This document shows, piece by piece, positions 1-11,711 of a stretch of 64,000 bases of DNA. Source of the stretch: Hemerocallis citrina (lineage: Eukaryota > Streptophyta > Magnoliopsida > Asparagales > Asphodelaceae); the NCBI GenBank assembly GCA_017893485.1, contig CM030368.1, forward strand, positions 178,990,504 through 179,054,503, given 5' to 3'. Every line of letters starts with the position of its first letter. Position 1 is the stretch's first letter. Below the pieces are notes generated by a model. That model was not told where the DNA came from and made no database searches. It saw only the letters and a program-made list of their open reading frames with translations. The translations under genes and the position numbers were made by a program.

Positions 1-719
1 TATTCATGTTTTTCCCTTACTTTCATCACATCTTTACTATGTATCTAGTCCTTAATTTAATTGAATCATGAACAAAATCAATCCCTTAGGGTTAGCATTC
101 CCACTATACCGGTCTTATTCATTCAATTCACATGACCCAACTCTTGGTCTTGTCATTTCAAATATCATTTCAACATTTCTTTTATTGCCAGTACAAGGCT
201 TAGCTACACCTTAGCTCTTAATTTCAACCCATAATTACAACAATGAGTTTTCATACTCATAAAGTCCTCTTTCATGATTAATCATAATTCACATTTCATA
301 TTCTTAGTATTCAAGTATTCATATTCATAATGCTCTTCATAACTCATCATGTCATCTAATTTCAATTTTCAAGTACAATGTCATGCGTAAATAAATAAAA
401 TTCAATTCTTCTAACATGTCACATCCACTAGTTCACATTTCCATATAGTTCTCTTAATCATTATTTTAATCCATACTAATTTCACAATTCACAATTTCAC
501 TTAGTTTCACAATTCACAATTTTCAAATTTCTCATTACAAAATCTCATTTTTAAATTCCTTAAAACAATCCATTTAATTTTCTTTATCTAAAAGACAATT
601 TATGTTAATAATTAAAATAAGTTCTTTCTTGCAAAAGTAGTCTCAAATTCTCATTTATACTAGGCCACATGTCAAAGAAAATTATCTAATGAAAATCCAG
701 ATATTATTTATAACTTCAG

Positions 720-945
720 GGAAATCGACTGTTAAAACATGGCCAGCCGCTGTTCCGTAAAGATTTAAAGCTCGAAAATAAAATGATCAGGGTAGTCGAC
801 TGTTAAAATATAATCGGTTGACTGTTCTGTAAAGATTTTAAAACTCAAAATAAATAACCAGGAAAATCGTCTGTTACAATATAGTCGATCGACTGTTCTG
901 TAACTAAAATCCGAAATTTATTACCTGACAGTCGACTGTCGATTG
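720..945 (-). repeat. Imperfect ~70-bp tandem repeats carrying the GTCGACTG motif (left LTR)
   Basis: Three to four units begin at about 720, 790 and 850. Each carries paired, mostly inverted copies of GTCGACTGTT-like sequence around an AT-rich centre, and the block ends with a perfect CAGTCGACTG at 929-938. The matching block in the right LTR is 8840-9030 and is one unit shorter. Confidence 0.8.
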
Positions 946-1640
946 CACCAGGTTGCAATTTAGAGTAGATCATGGATATATTTTTGATATTGAAAATAAG
1001 ATCACAATTTTTATATTACTTATAATTGAGGTTTCCACGAAATAATATTTTTAGAACACAAGTTTTCATCTTTCTACAATAATTTAGACAATCAACTACA
1101 CATGATGCATTTAATTAATTTGTGTCTCATAATCACAACTTTCTTCACATAGCATGATTTATAAACATAAAGCATGACAATAAGATAGATTCTAGCATTT
1201 CAATTTCACACATTTATTAATTAGCAATCATCTTCACAATCTTTATCTAAATTATCATTCCATCTTTAGTTTATCAAACATGAAACTAGAATTTCTTGAT
1301 TTCTCTTTAACTATTTTATCACATCATTCCTACCATGGCATCTAAATTTAGAAGCATGAGAAACGCCCACCTATTGGAGAAAAACGAATGAAAGCTCCTA
1401 AAATGCAAGAAAGTAGCCTTCTCCTCCTCGAATGTATTGCAAATTGTCTCCTCCTCCTTGTGCTTGTTAGGAACCCGAGCTCTTCTCCTTGCTTCCTTGG
1501 TGATTGGCCGGCCTCTACTAGGATGGAACACACACAAAAAACTCTCTCATCTTTTTCTCCCTATTTCTACTCAATCTTTTCCTCCCTTATCTTTTCTTTT
1601 AACAAAATTTTAGTGCACTAATGAGAAGAATAGTTAAGGG

Positions 1641-1648
1641 TATTTATA
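1641..1648 (-). promoter_or_regulatory. TATA box of chromovirus 3' LTR
   Basis: TATAAATA on the minus strand, about 550 bases after the LTR start. The same octamer lies at the matching place in the other LTR (9722-9729). Confidence 0.7.
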
Positions 1649-2197
1649 CATATTTAGAATGAGAATAGAAGGCTAGGATTCAATCAAGGAGTTAGAGATT
1701 AAGGGTCAAGATGAATTGGGAAGTTGTAGTAACTTCCATGATCACATAACCACTCCCCTCAACTCCATCCACTCTCCCACTCTTTGTTCAAATCTGGCCA
1801 CCTCTTGGGTGTGCATTGCACACTCTAGTGTGTGCACGTGCCCTCTTCTAGTACCCCCTATTAAAAGTGTACAAATTTAATTAATCAATTGCCCACTAAT
1901 TGTGTCTACATGACAAGTTGTGACAATTAAAAGATTAATTAAGTTGTGGGTTTCAAAAATAGTGGGCTTCAGGATCATGGGCTATTTAATAAAATTTTTA
2001 ATTTATTAGGGTGGGCTTAAAAATAAGAAAACAAGTTAGGCTTTATAAAATAGGCTTTTAGAAAATAAAGAGAAAGAGAGAAATAATTGTCCATGTTATA
2101 AAATATAATTTTTATAAGATAATATGCATAAAAATTTGTACATGCATAACCTGTAAAAATTAACATTTCTCATTAAATGAAAATTCAAGATATTACA

Positions 2198-2212
2198 ACA
2201 CTCCCTCCTTAG
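2198..2212 (-). other. Polypurine tract of chromovirus
   Basis: On the minus strand a purine stretch, TAAGGAGGGAG, runs up to the 3' LTR start, where plus-strand DNA synthesis is primed in this family. Confidence 0.75.
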
Positions 2213-2302
2213 AATAGTTCCGTCCCCGGAACTACTATTAAAGAGCGAGAAGCAAAACACAACAACAAAAAGGAAAGAAAAGAAAAAGAAAAAAAATACA
2301 AA

Positions 2303-3651
2303 TCAAGCAAAAATCTTAGGATGATCCTTCAACATCCTCTCCTCAGATTCCCAAGTAGCATCTTCAACCAAATGGTTTCTCCAGACTATCTTGACCATCG
2401 GTATCGTCTTATTCCTCAAGACTTTCTCCCGACGATCAACAATCTCAACTGGGAGCTCAATGTAATTCAGATCCAACTGCAAATCTTTCGGCACTTCGGG
2501 CAAATGATGACTGGGATCTGGAATGTAACCTCTCAGCATAGACACATGAAAGACATTGTGCACATGAGACAACTCTTCCGGTAACTCAAGCCGGTAAGCA
2601 ATTTTTCCGATCCTTTTCAATATCTTATACGGGCCTATAAACCTCCGGGCTAACTTCCCGCCTTTGCCAAATCGGATCATACCTTTACTGGGCAATACAT
2701 TTAGAAAGACAAAGTCACCTTCCTCAAACTCAAGGTCCCTTCTCCGATTGTCTACATAGATTTTCTGCCTACTCTAAGCATCCACCAACCTCTTCTTGAT
2801 CAGATCAATCTTTTCAGATGTCTGCTGCACAATATCAGGCCCAAACATCTGCCGCTCCCCAACTTCGAACCAACAAACTGGCGTCCTGCACTTCCTGCCA
2901 TACAGAGCTTCGTACGGTGCCATCCCGATACTAGTCTGAAAATTGTTGTTGTAGGCAAACTCCGCCAAAGCTAGATGCCTTTCCCAGCTGCCTCCAAAGT
3001 CTAGTACACAACACCGAAGCATGTTCTCAAGAATACGGTTGACTCTCTCGGTCTGCCCATCGGTCTGTGGATGAAAAGCAGTGCTGAAATCCGTCTTGGT
3101 ACCCAAAGCTGTCTGAAGACTCCTCCAGAAATGCGAAGTAAACTAAGCATCTCGATCAAACACAATGGTTAACGGAACACCATGAAGCCTAACGATCTCA
3201 CCAACATACAGCTCAGCATCGAAGCAGTGAGTTTCATTGCCAAGAAGTGAGTAGACTTGGTTAGTCGATCGACTATGACCCAAATTGCGTCATTGCCCTT
3301 GAAACTCTTGGGCAAGCCCGTGATGAAATCCATACTGATGTTATCCCACTTCCATTCCGGAAGAGGTAACGGTTGTAATAGACCTCCAAGTTTCTGATTC
3401 TCGGCTTTGACTTGTTGACAAATCTCACACTTCTCCACAAATTCAGCCACTTCCCGCTTCAAACCTGACCACCAGAAATGCTGCTTGATGTCTTTATACA
3501 TCTTAGTACGCCTAAGAGGTACTGCCAAAAGGGTAGCATGTGCCTCCTGAAGAATACTCTCTTTCCATTCCGACTGATCTGGAACACACAGTCTCTCTCC
3601 AAGCCACAGCACTTCATCCCTGACCTGAAACTCCGACAATTTTGCCAGCAC
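2303..3651 (-). pseudogene. Integrase with C-terminal chromodomain, broken
   Basis: Integrase inserts the retroelement cDNA into the host genome. The first part (3651-3169) shows the zinc-binding region ending CEICQQV and the first catalytic Asp in SMDFITGLP. The second catalytic Asp is in a short DRDA stretch just upstream of 3140, and the catalytic Glu is in DGQTERVN (part ending at 2774). The second His of the N-terminal HHCC motif seems lost. The last ~45 residues (about 2303-2450) form a chromodomain with VKIVWRNH and ATWESEE, which in this group steers integration to marked chromatin. Breaks: frameshift near 3190, TAG near 3143 (Gln codon in relatives), TAG at 2774 between integrase core and tail. 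Confidence 0.9.
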
Positions 3652-4190
3652 TGACCTGCTCCTTCATCTTCAGAATATCAGCATCTTCATTTTGAATTGC
3701 GATAATCCTTTCATTCAGCATTGGTTGAAGCCTTAACTGAGCTAGAGATGATCCCAAGCCTTCTAGAACAATTTCAATACCAGCTCGATCCAACTCCTCT
3801 GCAAGATGCTTCTGAGTTGTAATCAAACCGGCCAAACTGCTCTTGCGGCTAAGTGCATCAGCAATAACATTAGCCTTCCCGGGATGATACTTGATCTCAG
3901 GACGCATATCCTCAAGCACTTCCAACTATCTCCGCTGCCTCAAATTCAGATCCTTCTGCTGAAGTACTTCAAGCTCTTGTGGTCCGTGTACATATTCAAT
4001 TTCTTACCATACACATAGTGTCTCAATTGCTTTAAGGCGAAGATAATCGCAGCCAACTCCGGATCATGAGTCGGATAATTCTTCTCATGCGGTCGTAGTT
4101 GCCTCGAACCATAAGCGATCACTTTCCCTTCTTGCATTAAGACACAACCAAGCCCACGATGTGAAGCATCGCTGTAAACATACACTCAAC
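3652..4190 (-). pseudogene. RNase H domain and RH-integrase linker, broken
   Basis: RNase H removes the RNA strand during reverse transcription. [10 protein letters not shown] near 4180 and TDHKSLKYF near 3970 are recognisable, followed by a linker with HPGKANVIADALSRK, the usual end of gypsy RNase H. The frame shifts relative to RT near 4190 and again near 3946. A TAG at 3926-3928 sits in RQRR*LEVLEDM, where relatives have Trp, so a TGG-to-TAG change is likely. Confidence 0.88.
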
Positions 4191-5330
4191 ACCTGCTCTA
4201 GGCAATGCCAAAATAGGTGCAGTAGTCAGCTTCTCTTTCAACTCCTGAAAACTTGCCTCGCACTGTTCAGTCCACTTGAAGTTCACATTCTTCTTGGTCA
4301 GACCAGTAAGCGGCACGACTATCTGAGCATAGCCCTGAATGAACCTCCTGTAGTATCCAGTTAGCCCAAGAAAACTCCTGATTTCTTTCACTGTAGTAGG
4401 CCTTGCCCAATCTTTCACCGCCTCTATCTTGTGCGGATCAGTTGCCACTCCCTCCTTAGAAATGTGACCTAGGAAAGCCACTTCACATTTCCAGAAATCG
4501 CACTTGGATAACTTGGCATACAACTCCTGCTCTTCCAGCTTCTTTAAAACTGCAGCCAGATGCTCTGTGTGCACCTCCTCCGTCTTGGAGTACCCAAGAA
4601 TGTCGTCGATAAACACCATGACGAAAGAATCAATGAACGGCCTCAGAACTCGGTTCATCATATCCATGAAGATTCTAGGTACATTCGTCACTCCGAACGG
4701 CATAACTAAGAATTCGTAATGCCCATGTCGAGTTCTGAACGCAGTCTTGTGCACATCTTCGGCTTTCACTCGAACTTGATGATATCCTGATCGAAGATCT
4801 ATTTTGGAGAAAACAGCTGCTCCTTGTAGACGATCGAACAAGTCATCAATTCTTGAAATTGGATATTTGTTCTGAACAGTGACCTTATTCAGCTCTCGGT
4901 AATCGATGCACATCCTCATCGATCCATCCTTCTTTTTTACCAAAAGAACCGGTGCTCCCCAAGGTGACGCACTCGGTTGAATAAAGCCTTTCTCCAACAG
5001 TTCCTCAATCTGCCATTTCACCTCATCCTGTTCTACAGGCGCCATCCTATACGATGCCTTGGAAATGGGTGCACTCCCCGGTTGAATAGTGATGTTGAAC
5101 TCTACATCACGTTGCGGAGGTAACCCAAGCAAATCATTCAAGAACACAGTCATATAATCCCAAACCACTGGAATTTGCTGCACCTCTACAGCAGTCCCTT
5201 TCTTCTGGCTGATAGCAGCCACCAAATCTGAATATCTCCTCTTCCCTTGGAAAGTGGCTTCAGGTCCTCCTGGAGCCTTCACTGTTACTGTCTTAGTCTT
5301 ACATTTGATGCTTACACTGTACACCGACAT
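4191..5330 (-). pseudogene. Reverse transcriptase
   Basis: Gypsy-type RT that copies the element RNA into DNA. Visible motifs in order: [34 protein letters not shown], the catalytic box FIDDIL (FIDD in place of YVDD), and the thumb/connection [10 protein letters not shown] and [12 protein letters not shown]. The frame is open for almost 400 codons, making this the best-preserved gene of the element. It follows protease in the same frame, separated by one TAG, and is lost by frameshift just before RNase H. Confidence 0.93.
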
Positions 5331-5618
5331 CTAATCAATGCCAATGATAACATTGAATCCCAAGACATTCAGCTCGATCAGATCAATCCCGAAAATTCTA
5401 TCTCCAATCACGATTTCGCAGTCCGCATAGTACCGATCAGTGGTTAGAGTCTCCCCTGACAGAGTAGCTACTGCTAAGACCTTGCTTGGAAATATCTTCG
5501 GTTCAACTCCCAGAACTTTAGCAAATTTAGGTGACACAAAAGTATGAGATGATCCAGTATCGAACAAAACAACAGCTTTCTTTCCATTCAAACAAAGCTC
5601 TCCTGTTACATAACACAC
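5331..5618 (-). pseudogene. Retroviral-type aspartic protease
   Basis: Releases the mature proteins from the Gag-Pol polyprotein. The active-site loop FDTGSSHTF and the later hydrophobic NVIIGID are intact. The TAG at 5331-5333 follows GID directly, where family members read Trp, and the frame then continues into RT. Protease and RT were therefore one frame broken by a single G-to-A type change. Confidence 0.9.
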
Positions 5619-5675
5619 ACTCGTTACATAACAGTTTACTAAATAAGCGGGAAAAGAGATAACAGAAAAGAAACA

Positions 5676-6647
5676 CTCCTAAACATCCTCCCTCGTACCA
5701 GTGATAACGTGATCCACCTCATCAGCGTCAGCTTCAGTTAGGGCAGATACTTGCCCCTGCTGGTACGGCTTCTTCCTGACCTACTGAGTTGGTCCATTAC
5801 GAACGACATTCTGCAGCTTGGGGAAAAGAGACTTGTAGTGGCCTGTCTCTCCACAGTTGAAACAAGTCACAAGAGGTCTCATCCAAGTATTCCTGGGTCT
5901 TCCAGCCACATTAATAGCGTTCGCCCCTGTCGGTTTGAACCTTTGAGCCGGTGGCTGTCCCCTGACATTCCCAGCAACTGCGGGCCTCTTCCCTACATTC
6001 TAGTTGTTCCTCTGATTCTGAATAGCGTGGAACTGCTCCATGTACGCCTCTGTGGCTGCTGCTCATTTGACCAGCTTGTCAAACCTCCTGATACTAAGGG
6101 GTATCTTCCTGGATCTCAGACTTGGCCTCAAACCAAGCTCGAACTTTCGAGCCTTCTTCACCTCGTCCATCACCAGTTCGGGTGCATACCTAGAGAGTTG
6201 AGTAAATCTTATCTCATACTCCCTAATCAACATGCCGCTCTGCTGTAGTGCTAGACACTCCATAGCCTTCTTCTCCTGGACGTCTGAGGAAAAATAATGA
6301 CTGCGGAATTCCTCCAAGAATTCCTCCTATCCAAGAACAATGTCTCCCATCGTCCGCTTCATCGACTGCCACCACACAGCCGCATCCTTCTCGAACTGCA
6401 GCACAGCCAGCTTCACCTTGCTGCCCTCCGGAGTCTCCAAGACTTCGAAGATAGTCTCGAGCTGTCGGATCCAATTGTCAACCGTGTCTGGGTCTGACTT
6501 CCCCTCAAACACCGGTGGTTTCATCCGCTTGAATGATTCCACGAGTTTGATTGCTTCGGGTACTGGATTCGCAGGCACCCTTCTTTGATTCTGATTCATA
6601 GCAACGGCATTGAGTGTCTGATAGACCCTCGCTAGTTCCATTTCCAA
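5676..6647 (-). pseudogene. Gag (capsid and zinc knuckle), broken
   Basis: Forms the virus-like particle and binds element RNA. The capsid part shows PPVFEGKSDPDTVDNWIRQLE, WWQSMKR and the downstream YEIRFTQLSRYAPELV typical of retrotransposon Gag. A nucleocapsid knuckle near 5870-5835 reads CFNCGETGHYKSLF, so the last zinc-binding Cys is replaced by Phe. One reading frame runs from 6647 through protease and RT but is stopped at 6327 (relatives have Trp), 6063 (TGA), about 6001, 5779 and 5676 (TAG). Nearly all are C-to-T or G-to-A reachable. Confidence 0.88.
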
Positions 6648-6830
6648 GTCCAGACCTTCACCATTTCGAGCTCATCTTCTAGCCATATTCTGATGCAAAA
6701 GATCCATTAAATTTGAAGTATAGAACATGAATTTTAAATCAATTTTTTATTTCATTGAATTTCAAACTTTATACATTCGAATTTAAAACATTTCTGACAT
6801 CAAATGAAAGCAGTAAGAAGATACAATAGT

Positions 6831-7237
6831 CTAGTTCCTACGGTTCCTCTTAGCTTCACGAAGCTCTTTCCATAGTTCTGCCACTTCCTCCTTCAGTACA
6901 TCGTACATGTTTTTCCTCTTCTCGAGTTCCCAAACACGATGAATGAGAGTTGCGATGCTCTCCTTGCACTTCTCACACTGCACCTGCAACAGCTCTGCTC
7001 TCTCCCTTTGAGTCTCTACCTGCCTCTGAAGAAACGCAATGAGACTACTCGGAACCGGTTCTTCCTTGTCAGAGGAAATTTAGATGAATGCAGAGGTGGA
7101 GCGATCTCTCTGGACTCATACCATTCCTCTTCAAATTCTTCAGGATCCTCTTTGTCTGAATCAGCTTGCCCGGGGTAGTAATCCTCCTTAACAATATGCC
7201 AATCGTCACCTCCAGCTGGGTCGAACTGGTCTGCCAT
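6831..7237 (-). pseudogene. Leader ORF upstream of gag: acidic N-terminus plus coiled coil
   Basis: Not a standard retroelement gene. An ATG at 7237 opens MADQFDPAGGDDW, followed by a very acidic stretch (SDKEDPEEFEEEW). After a frameshift near 7060, the frame ending at TAG 6833-6831 reads a charged helix-rich sequence (FLQRQVETQRERAELLQVQ, later VLKEEVAELWKELREAK) that looks like a coiled coil. It lies between the primer binding site and gag, in the same orientation. It may be an accessory ORF of this family or captured sequence; I cannot assign a function. Confidence 0.55.
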
Positions 7238-7381
7238 CTTAAAGAAAGGAGAAGAAGAAGCATAAATCATAGAGCAACACAAATGTAAGTGACTTACATT
7301 TAAATCTCTAGACTCAACACATGCTCTAATGTCCACTTCTAGGATGTCGTTCCTTAAAAAATTTTACTACTTGGAAGCGTG

Positions 7382-7393
7382 GCTCTGATACCA
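7382..7393 (-). other. Primer binding site, tRNA-Met type
   Basis: The minus strand reads TGGTATCAGAGC, the complement of the 3' end of plant initiator tRNA-Met, three bases inside the 5' LTR end. Confidence 0.92.
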
Positions 7394-8839
7394 TCCTGTA
7401 ACACCCCGAATTTCAAAATATGTGGAATTCGAGTTCCACAGGATCTTTTCTCTTCACTTCGTACAATTTTACAAGAAAAAATAAAACTTTACTTTACATC
7501 AGAGTTACATTACATTAACACTTATGCAGCGGAAAAAAATTTTACAACAATGAATGAAATACAACAACAATTGAATAATCTTTAAGCATCAATTCCTCTT
7601 TAGTCTTTTTCATGTGCTTTACCCTACATAGAAACTGTGGGCACGTTAGTTCATTCAACTGAAGAAATATTATACACGGCCATTCTCTCTTTGCTGAAAA
7701 CAGTATAACGATTCTCAACATTTAACAAACCACAAACTTGTTCACAACCAAAGCTAAGAGGACTATCCTATTGATGACGTGTTGTGAATGTGCACTTATT
7801 CCTTAATGCAATTATTTATGTTATATGATACTAATGCGCACTTGTTCAGAGTCTATGCAGCCCATACTACATAGGTCCGAGGGCAAGCCCTTAACCGTTC
7901 TTCATCTTGTCGGGTTCTATCCCTCGCCATGACTTAATCTACTTCTGTAACTACGGTAAGTATCCTAGATGTTCTATGACCTACGAACTCATGTCTAGGT
8001 GCCCTGGAGAGAATCCCAGCATACTGTCACATGACTCATCATGCAGGCATCCTGTGGTAATTCACCTCCTACCATAGACATGACACCATCTGCAGTCATC
8101 AAACACCCCACAAGCGTCGCCACCGGGACGGTACTCTGGAACAGTATCCACGTCTTACTCATGACGCATCATGGGAGTGTGAATACTCTCATGCCGCCAT
8201 TCCAATGGCCTTCATACTCATGTTTTTCTCTTACTTTTATCACATCTTCACTATATATCTAGTCCTTAATTTAATTGAATCATGAACAAAATCAATCCCT
8301 TAGGGTTAGCATTCCCACTATACCGATCTTATTCATTCATTTCACATGACCCAACTCTTGGTCTTTTCGTTTCAAATATCATTTCAACAATTCTTTTATT
8401 GCCGGTACAAGGCTTAGCTACACCCTACTTCTTAATTTCAACCCATAATTACAACATTGAGTTTTCATACTCATAAAGTCCTCTTTCATGATTAATCATA
8501 ATTCACATTTCATATTCATAGTATTCATGTATTCATATTCATAATGTTCTTCATAACTCATCATGTCACATCCACTAGGTCACATTTTCACATAATTCTC
8601 TTAATCATTATTTTAACCCATACTAATTTCACAATTCACACTTTTCAAATTTCTCATTACAAAATCTCAATTTTAAATTCCTTAAAACAATCCATTTAAT
8701 TTTCGTTATCTAAAAGACAATTTAAGTTAATAATTAAAATAAGTTCTTTCTCGCAAAAGTAGTCTCAAATTCTCATTTATACTAGGCCATAGGTCATAGA
8801 AAATTATCTCACGAAAATCCAGATATTATTTGTAACTTC

Positions 8840-9030
8840 AGGGAAGTCGACTGTTAAAACATGGCCAGTCGGCTGTTCCATATAGATTAAAGCTCGAAAA
8901 TAAAATGATCAGGGCAATCAACTGTTACAATATAATCGGTCGACTGTTCTGTAAAGATTTTAAAACTCAAAACAAATAACTAGGGAAGTCGTCTGTTACA
9001 ATATAGTCGGTCGACTGTCGATTGCACCAG
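8840..9030 (-). repeat. GTCGACTG-bearing tandem block (right LTR)
   Basis: Counterpart of 720-945. Repeated units hold AAGTCGACTGTT, TCGGTCGACTGTTC and GTCGACTGTCG. The perfect palindrome present in the left LTR (929-938) is missing here because one unit has been lost. Confidence 0.75.
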
Positions 9031-9721
9031 GTTGCAATTTAGAGTAGATCATGGATATATTTTTGACATTGAAAATAAGATCTCAATTTTTATATTATTT
9101 ATAATCGAGGTTTCCACGAAATAATATTTTTAGAACACAAGTTTTCATCGTTCTACAATAATGAAACTTTATTTTAGACAATCAACTACACATGATGCAT
9201 TTAATCAATTTGTGTCTCATAAGCACAACTTTCTTCACATAGCATGATTTATAAACATAAAGCATGACAATAAGATAGATTCTAGCATTTCAATTTCACA
9301 CATTTATCATCTTCACAATCATTCTCTAAATTATCATTCCATCTCTAATTTATCAAACATGAGACTAGAATTTCTTGATTTTTCTTTAACTATTTTATCA
9401 CATCATTCCTAGCATGGCATCTAAATTTAGAAGCATGAGAAACACCCACCTATTGGAGAAAAACGAATGAAAGCTCCTAGAATGCAAGAAAGTAGCCTTC
9501 TCCTCCTAGAATGTATTGCAAATTGTCTCCTCCTCCTTGTGTTTGTTAGGAACCCGAGCTATCCTCCTTGCTTCCTGGGTGATTGGCCGGCCTCTACTAG
9601 GATGGAACACACACACAAAATACTCTCTAATCGTTTTCTCACTATTTCTACTCAATTTTTTCCTCTCTTATCTCTTCTTTTAACAAAATTTTAGTGCACT
9701 AATGAGAAGTATAGTTAGGGG

Positions 9722-9729
9722 TATTTATA
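9722..9729 (-). promoter_or_regulatory. TATA box of chromovirus 5' LTR
   Basis: TATAAATA on the minus strand, the likely core promoter element driving the genomic RNA of the element. Confidence 0.7.
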
Positions 9730-10282
9730 CATATTTAGAATGAGAATAGAAGGCTAGGATTCAATCAAGGAGTTAGAGATTAAGGGCCAAGATGAATTGG
9801 AAAGTTGTAGTAACTTCCATGATCACATAACCACTCCCCTCAACTCCATTCACTCTCCTACTCTCTTTGTTCAAATCCGGCCACCTCTAGGGTGTGCATT
9901 GCACACTCTAGTGTGTGCACGTGCCCCCTTCTAGTACCCCCTATTAAAAGTATACAAATTTAATTAATCAATTGTCCACTAATTGTGTCTACATGACAAG
10001 TTGTGATAATTAAAAGATTAATTAAGTTGTGGGTTTCAAAAATAGTGGACTTTAGGCTCATGGGCTATTTAATAAAATTTTTAATTTATTAGGGTGGGCT
10101 TAAAAATAAGAAAACTAGTTTAGGCTTTACAAAATAGGCATTTAGAAAATAAAGAGAAAGAGAGAAATAATTTTCCATGTTATAAAAGATAATTTTTATA
10201 AGAAAATTTGCATACAAAATTTGTACGTGCACAACACGTAAAAATTAACATTTCTCATTAAATGAAAATTCTGGATATTACA

Positions 10283-10391
10283 AGTTGGATTGAGTCCAGC
10301 ACAGTACACCAACTCTAGGGGGAATTGTGACTTAACTAATAATAATAATAAAACTAAGGACATGCACTAGTTGGTTGTGATAAAATAAGAG
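10283..10391. other. Short spacer between chromovirus and Athila
   Basis: 109 bases of unassigned sequence with a small AAT repeat. No duplicated target can be confirmed for either neighbour. Confidence 0.5.
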
Positions 10392-10936
10392 TGATGAACC
10401 CAATAATATTCACATTTAGGAACAATAATCTTAGTGCAGTTAGACATTTAAATGCTCTATATGTGTTATTTTACTCTTCTTTTCTCTTTTCCATAGGAAA
10501 CAACCAAAAGCAGCAAAACGAAGCAGATTCCAGACTAATACAGACTGAGAGGATGATATACAGGGAACTGCAGAGCAACAGTCGACTGGTTCTTCAACAG
10601 TTGACCGGACAGAGAGGCTGAAGCTGCTCGGCACAGTCGACTGCTTCCAAAGCCAGTCGACTGGCATTCGGCGGAGTCAGAAGATAAGAACAGCGAAGAA
10701 CCATCATCCAAATACGAAGCAAGATTTAGTTATCCAAACCCAGGTTATATGCGAAGAACAACTTCTCCAACAAATCAAAGCTAGAGACCGGGGATTGGCA
10801 AGAGCATGTGGTTAGCAGAAAAGGAAGAAAAGAAGAAAAGAGAAAGAAATAAAACGCCGATCAAATAAGGAAGGAAATAAATAAAAGAAGAGGAATTTTT
10901 TGGAAAAATGCAAACCCTAATTCTTTTCCCGTATTC

Positions 10937-10944
10937 TATAAATA
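10937..10944 (+). promoter_or_regulatory. TATA box of Athila 5' LTR
   Basis: TATAAATA, repeated at 19077-19084 in the other LTR. RNA start is expected about 30 bases downstream. Confidence 0.7.
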
Positions 10945-11580
10945 TCAACCAAAAGGCGTTATTCTAGAGGAGGACGGAAGGGATCACGGAGAAAACCACG
11001 GAACTTCTGAATCATCAAATCACCAAGAGGATTATTCTAGCAGCATCGAAGAAGAAGGAGATCGAGTACGCTGAAGCAACAAGCCAGTCGACTGAGTGAC
11101 AACAGTCGACTTCTCAGATCAAACACCATCAGTTTATCTCTTCTCTTTCTAGTTTTTATTTTCATCATGTATTCGAAACTGTTAGTCAATAAAAGTTTTA
11201 TTATGTGGAACTAATTTCATAGTTGGGTATATTGAAACCGTAGTTATGTAATGCTTATATTCTTCTGAATGCTATTCTGTTACTTATTGATTAAACCTGA
11301 TTGTATTGGTATAGATTAATATACAAACTTGTTCAAAAGTTCTAAGAGCAGTCGACTGAGAGTGACAGCAAGTCGACTGCCATACAGAACCTGAGATTAT
11401 CAAGTCTGCATATTATAAATCTCATTCTGTTATATGAGTATAGAGACGACCCATATCTCATGCTCATAGCTTGTAACACAGGAATCTCTAGGGGTTCTTG
11501 GTTTAATCAACTTGAAGGATCTAGATCTGATACCAATTTCTAGAACTTCGGGTGTTTGTTCGTTTCCATTGTTCTTATGT

Positions 11581-11711
11581 TTTCCTTAAGTGCAACTTAG
11601 TAGATATCATGCTAAATACTTAAGGAAAGAAACGAATTAGAGTAGATACCATGCCTAATTCTTGGCTTAGGGAAACATTAACTTTAAGGAGTAGATACCA
11701 TGCCCTTAAAG
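11581..11711 (+). other. Three consecutive RNA-type hairpins with the same loop in Athila R/U5
   Basis: Hairpin 1: TTTCCTTAAGT (11581-11591) pairs with ACTTAAGGAAA (11618-11628) around AGTAGATATCATGC. Hairpin 2: GAATTAG (11634-11640) pairs with CTAATTC (11655-11661) around AGTAGATACCATGC. Hairpin 3: CTTTAAGG (11682-11689) pairs with CCTTAAAG (11704-11711) around the same 14-mer. Stems differ while loops stay the same, which favours selection on RNA structure. The 3' LTR repeats the arrangement at 19732-19854. Lying downstream of the TATA box, all three should be in the genomic RNA. The function is unknown; a packaging or dimer signal is one guess. Confidence 0.65.

Larger units (their letters stand above)
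1..2197 (-). repeat. 3' LTR of the chromovirus (partial)
   Basis: It aligns with 8214-10282 over its whole length, in the same orientation. On the minus strand it starts TGTAATATC at 2197, directly after a purine tract; about 0.8 kb of its far end is outside the window. It contains the clustered GTCGACTG motif block (720-945) and a TATA box at 1641-1648. Confidence 0.93.
1..10282 (-). mobile_element. Tekay/Del-type Ty3/gypsy chromovirus, degenerate, 3' LTR cut by window start
   Basis: Read on the minus strand the order is 5' LTR (7397-10282), tRNA-Met primer binding site, leader ORF, gag, protease, RT, RNase H, integrase with chromodomain, polypurine tract and 3' LTR (2197 down to beyond base 1). 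The chromodomain after integrase and the roughly 2.9-kb LTRs place it in the chromovirus branch, closest to Tekay/Del (family knowledge). Every coding domain carries nonsense codons or frameshifts, so it is not autonomous. The two LTRs are similar but visibly diverged by substitutions and indels: the left one has about 60 extra bases around 357-420. The target duplication cannot be tested because the left end lies outside the window. Confidence 0.93.
7397..10282 (-). repeat. 5' LTR of the chromovirus (2886 bp)
   Basis: On the minus strand it starts TGTAATATCC at 10282 and ends GGGGTGTTACA at 7397, next to the primer binding site. Transcription should start a little downstream (minus-ward) of the TATA box at 9722-9729. 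It carries the GTCGACTG block (8840-9030), the module at about 7832-7930 shared with other long LTRs, and a short stem-loop at 7645-7663. Confidence 0.95.

Noticed and set aside
10391..10621. Open frames of about 75 codons at the start of each Athila LTR
   Set aside because: Lie in U3 upstream of the TATA box, lack an ATG at the LTR start and would not be in the genomic RNA.
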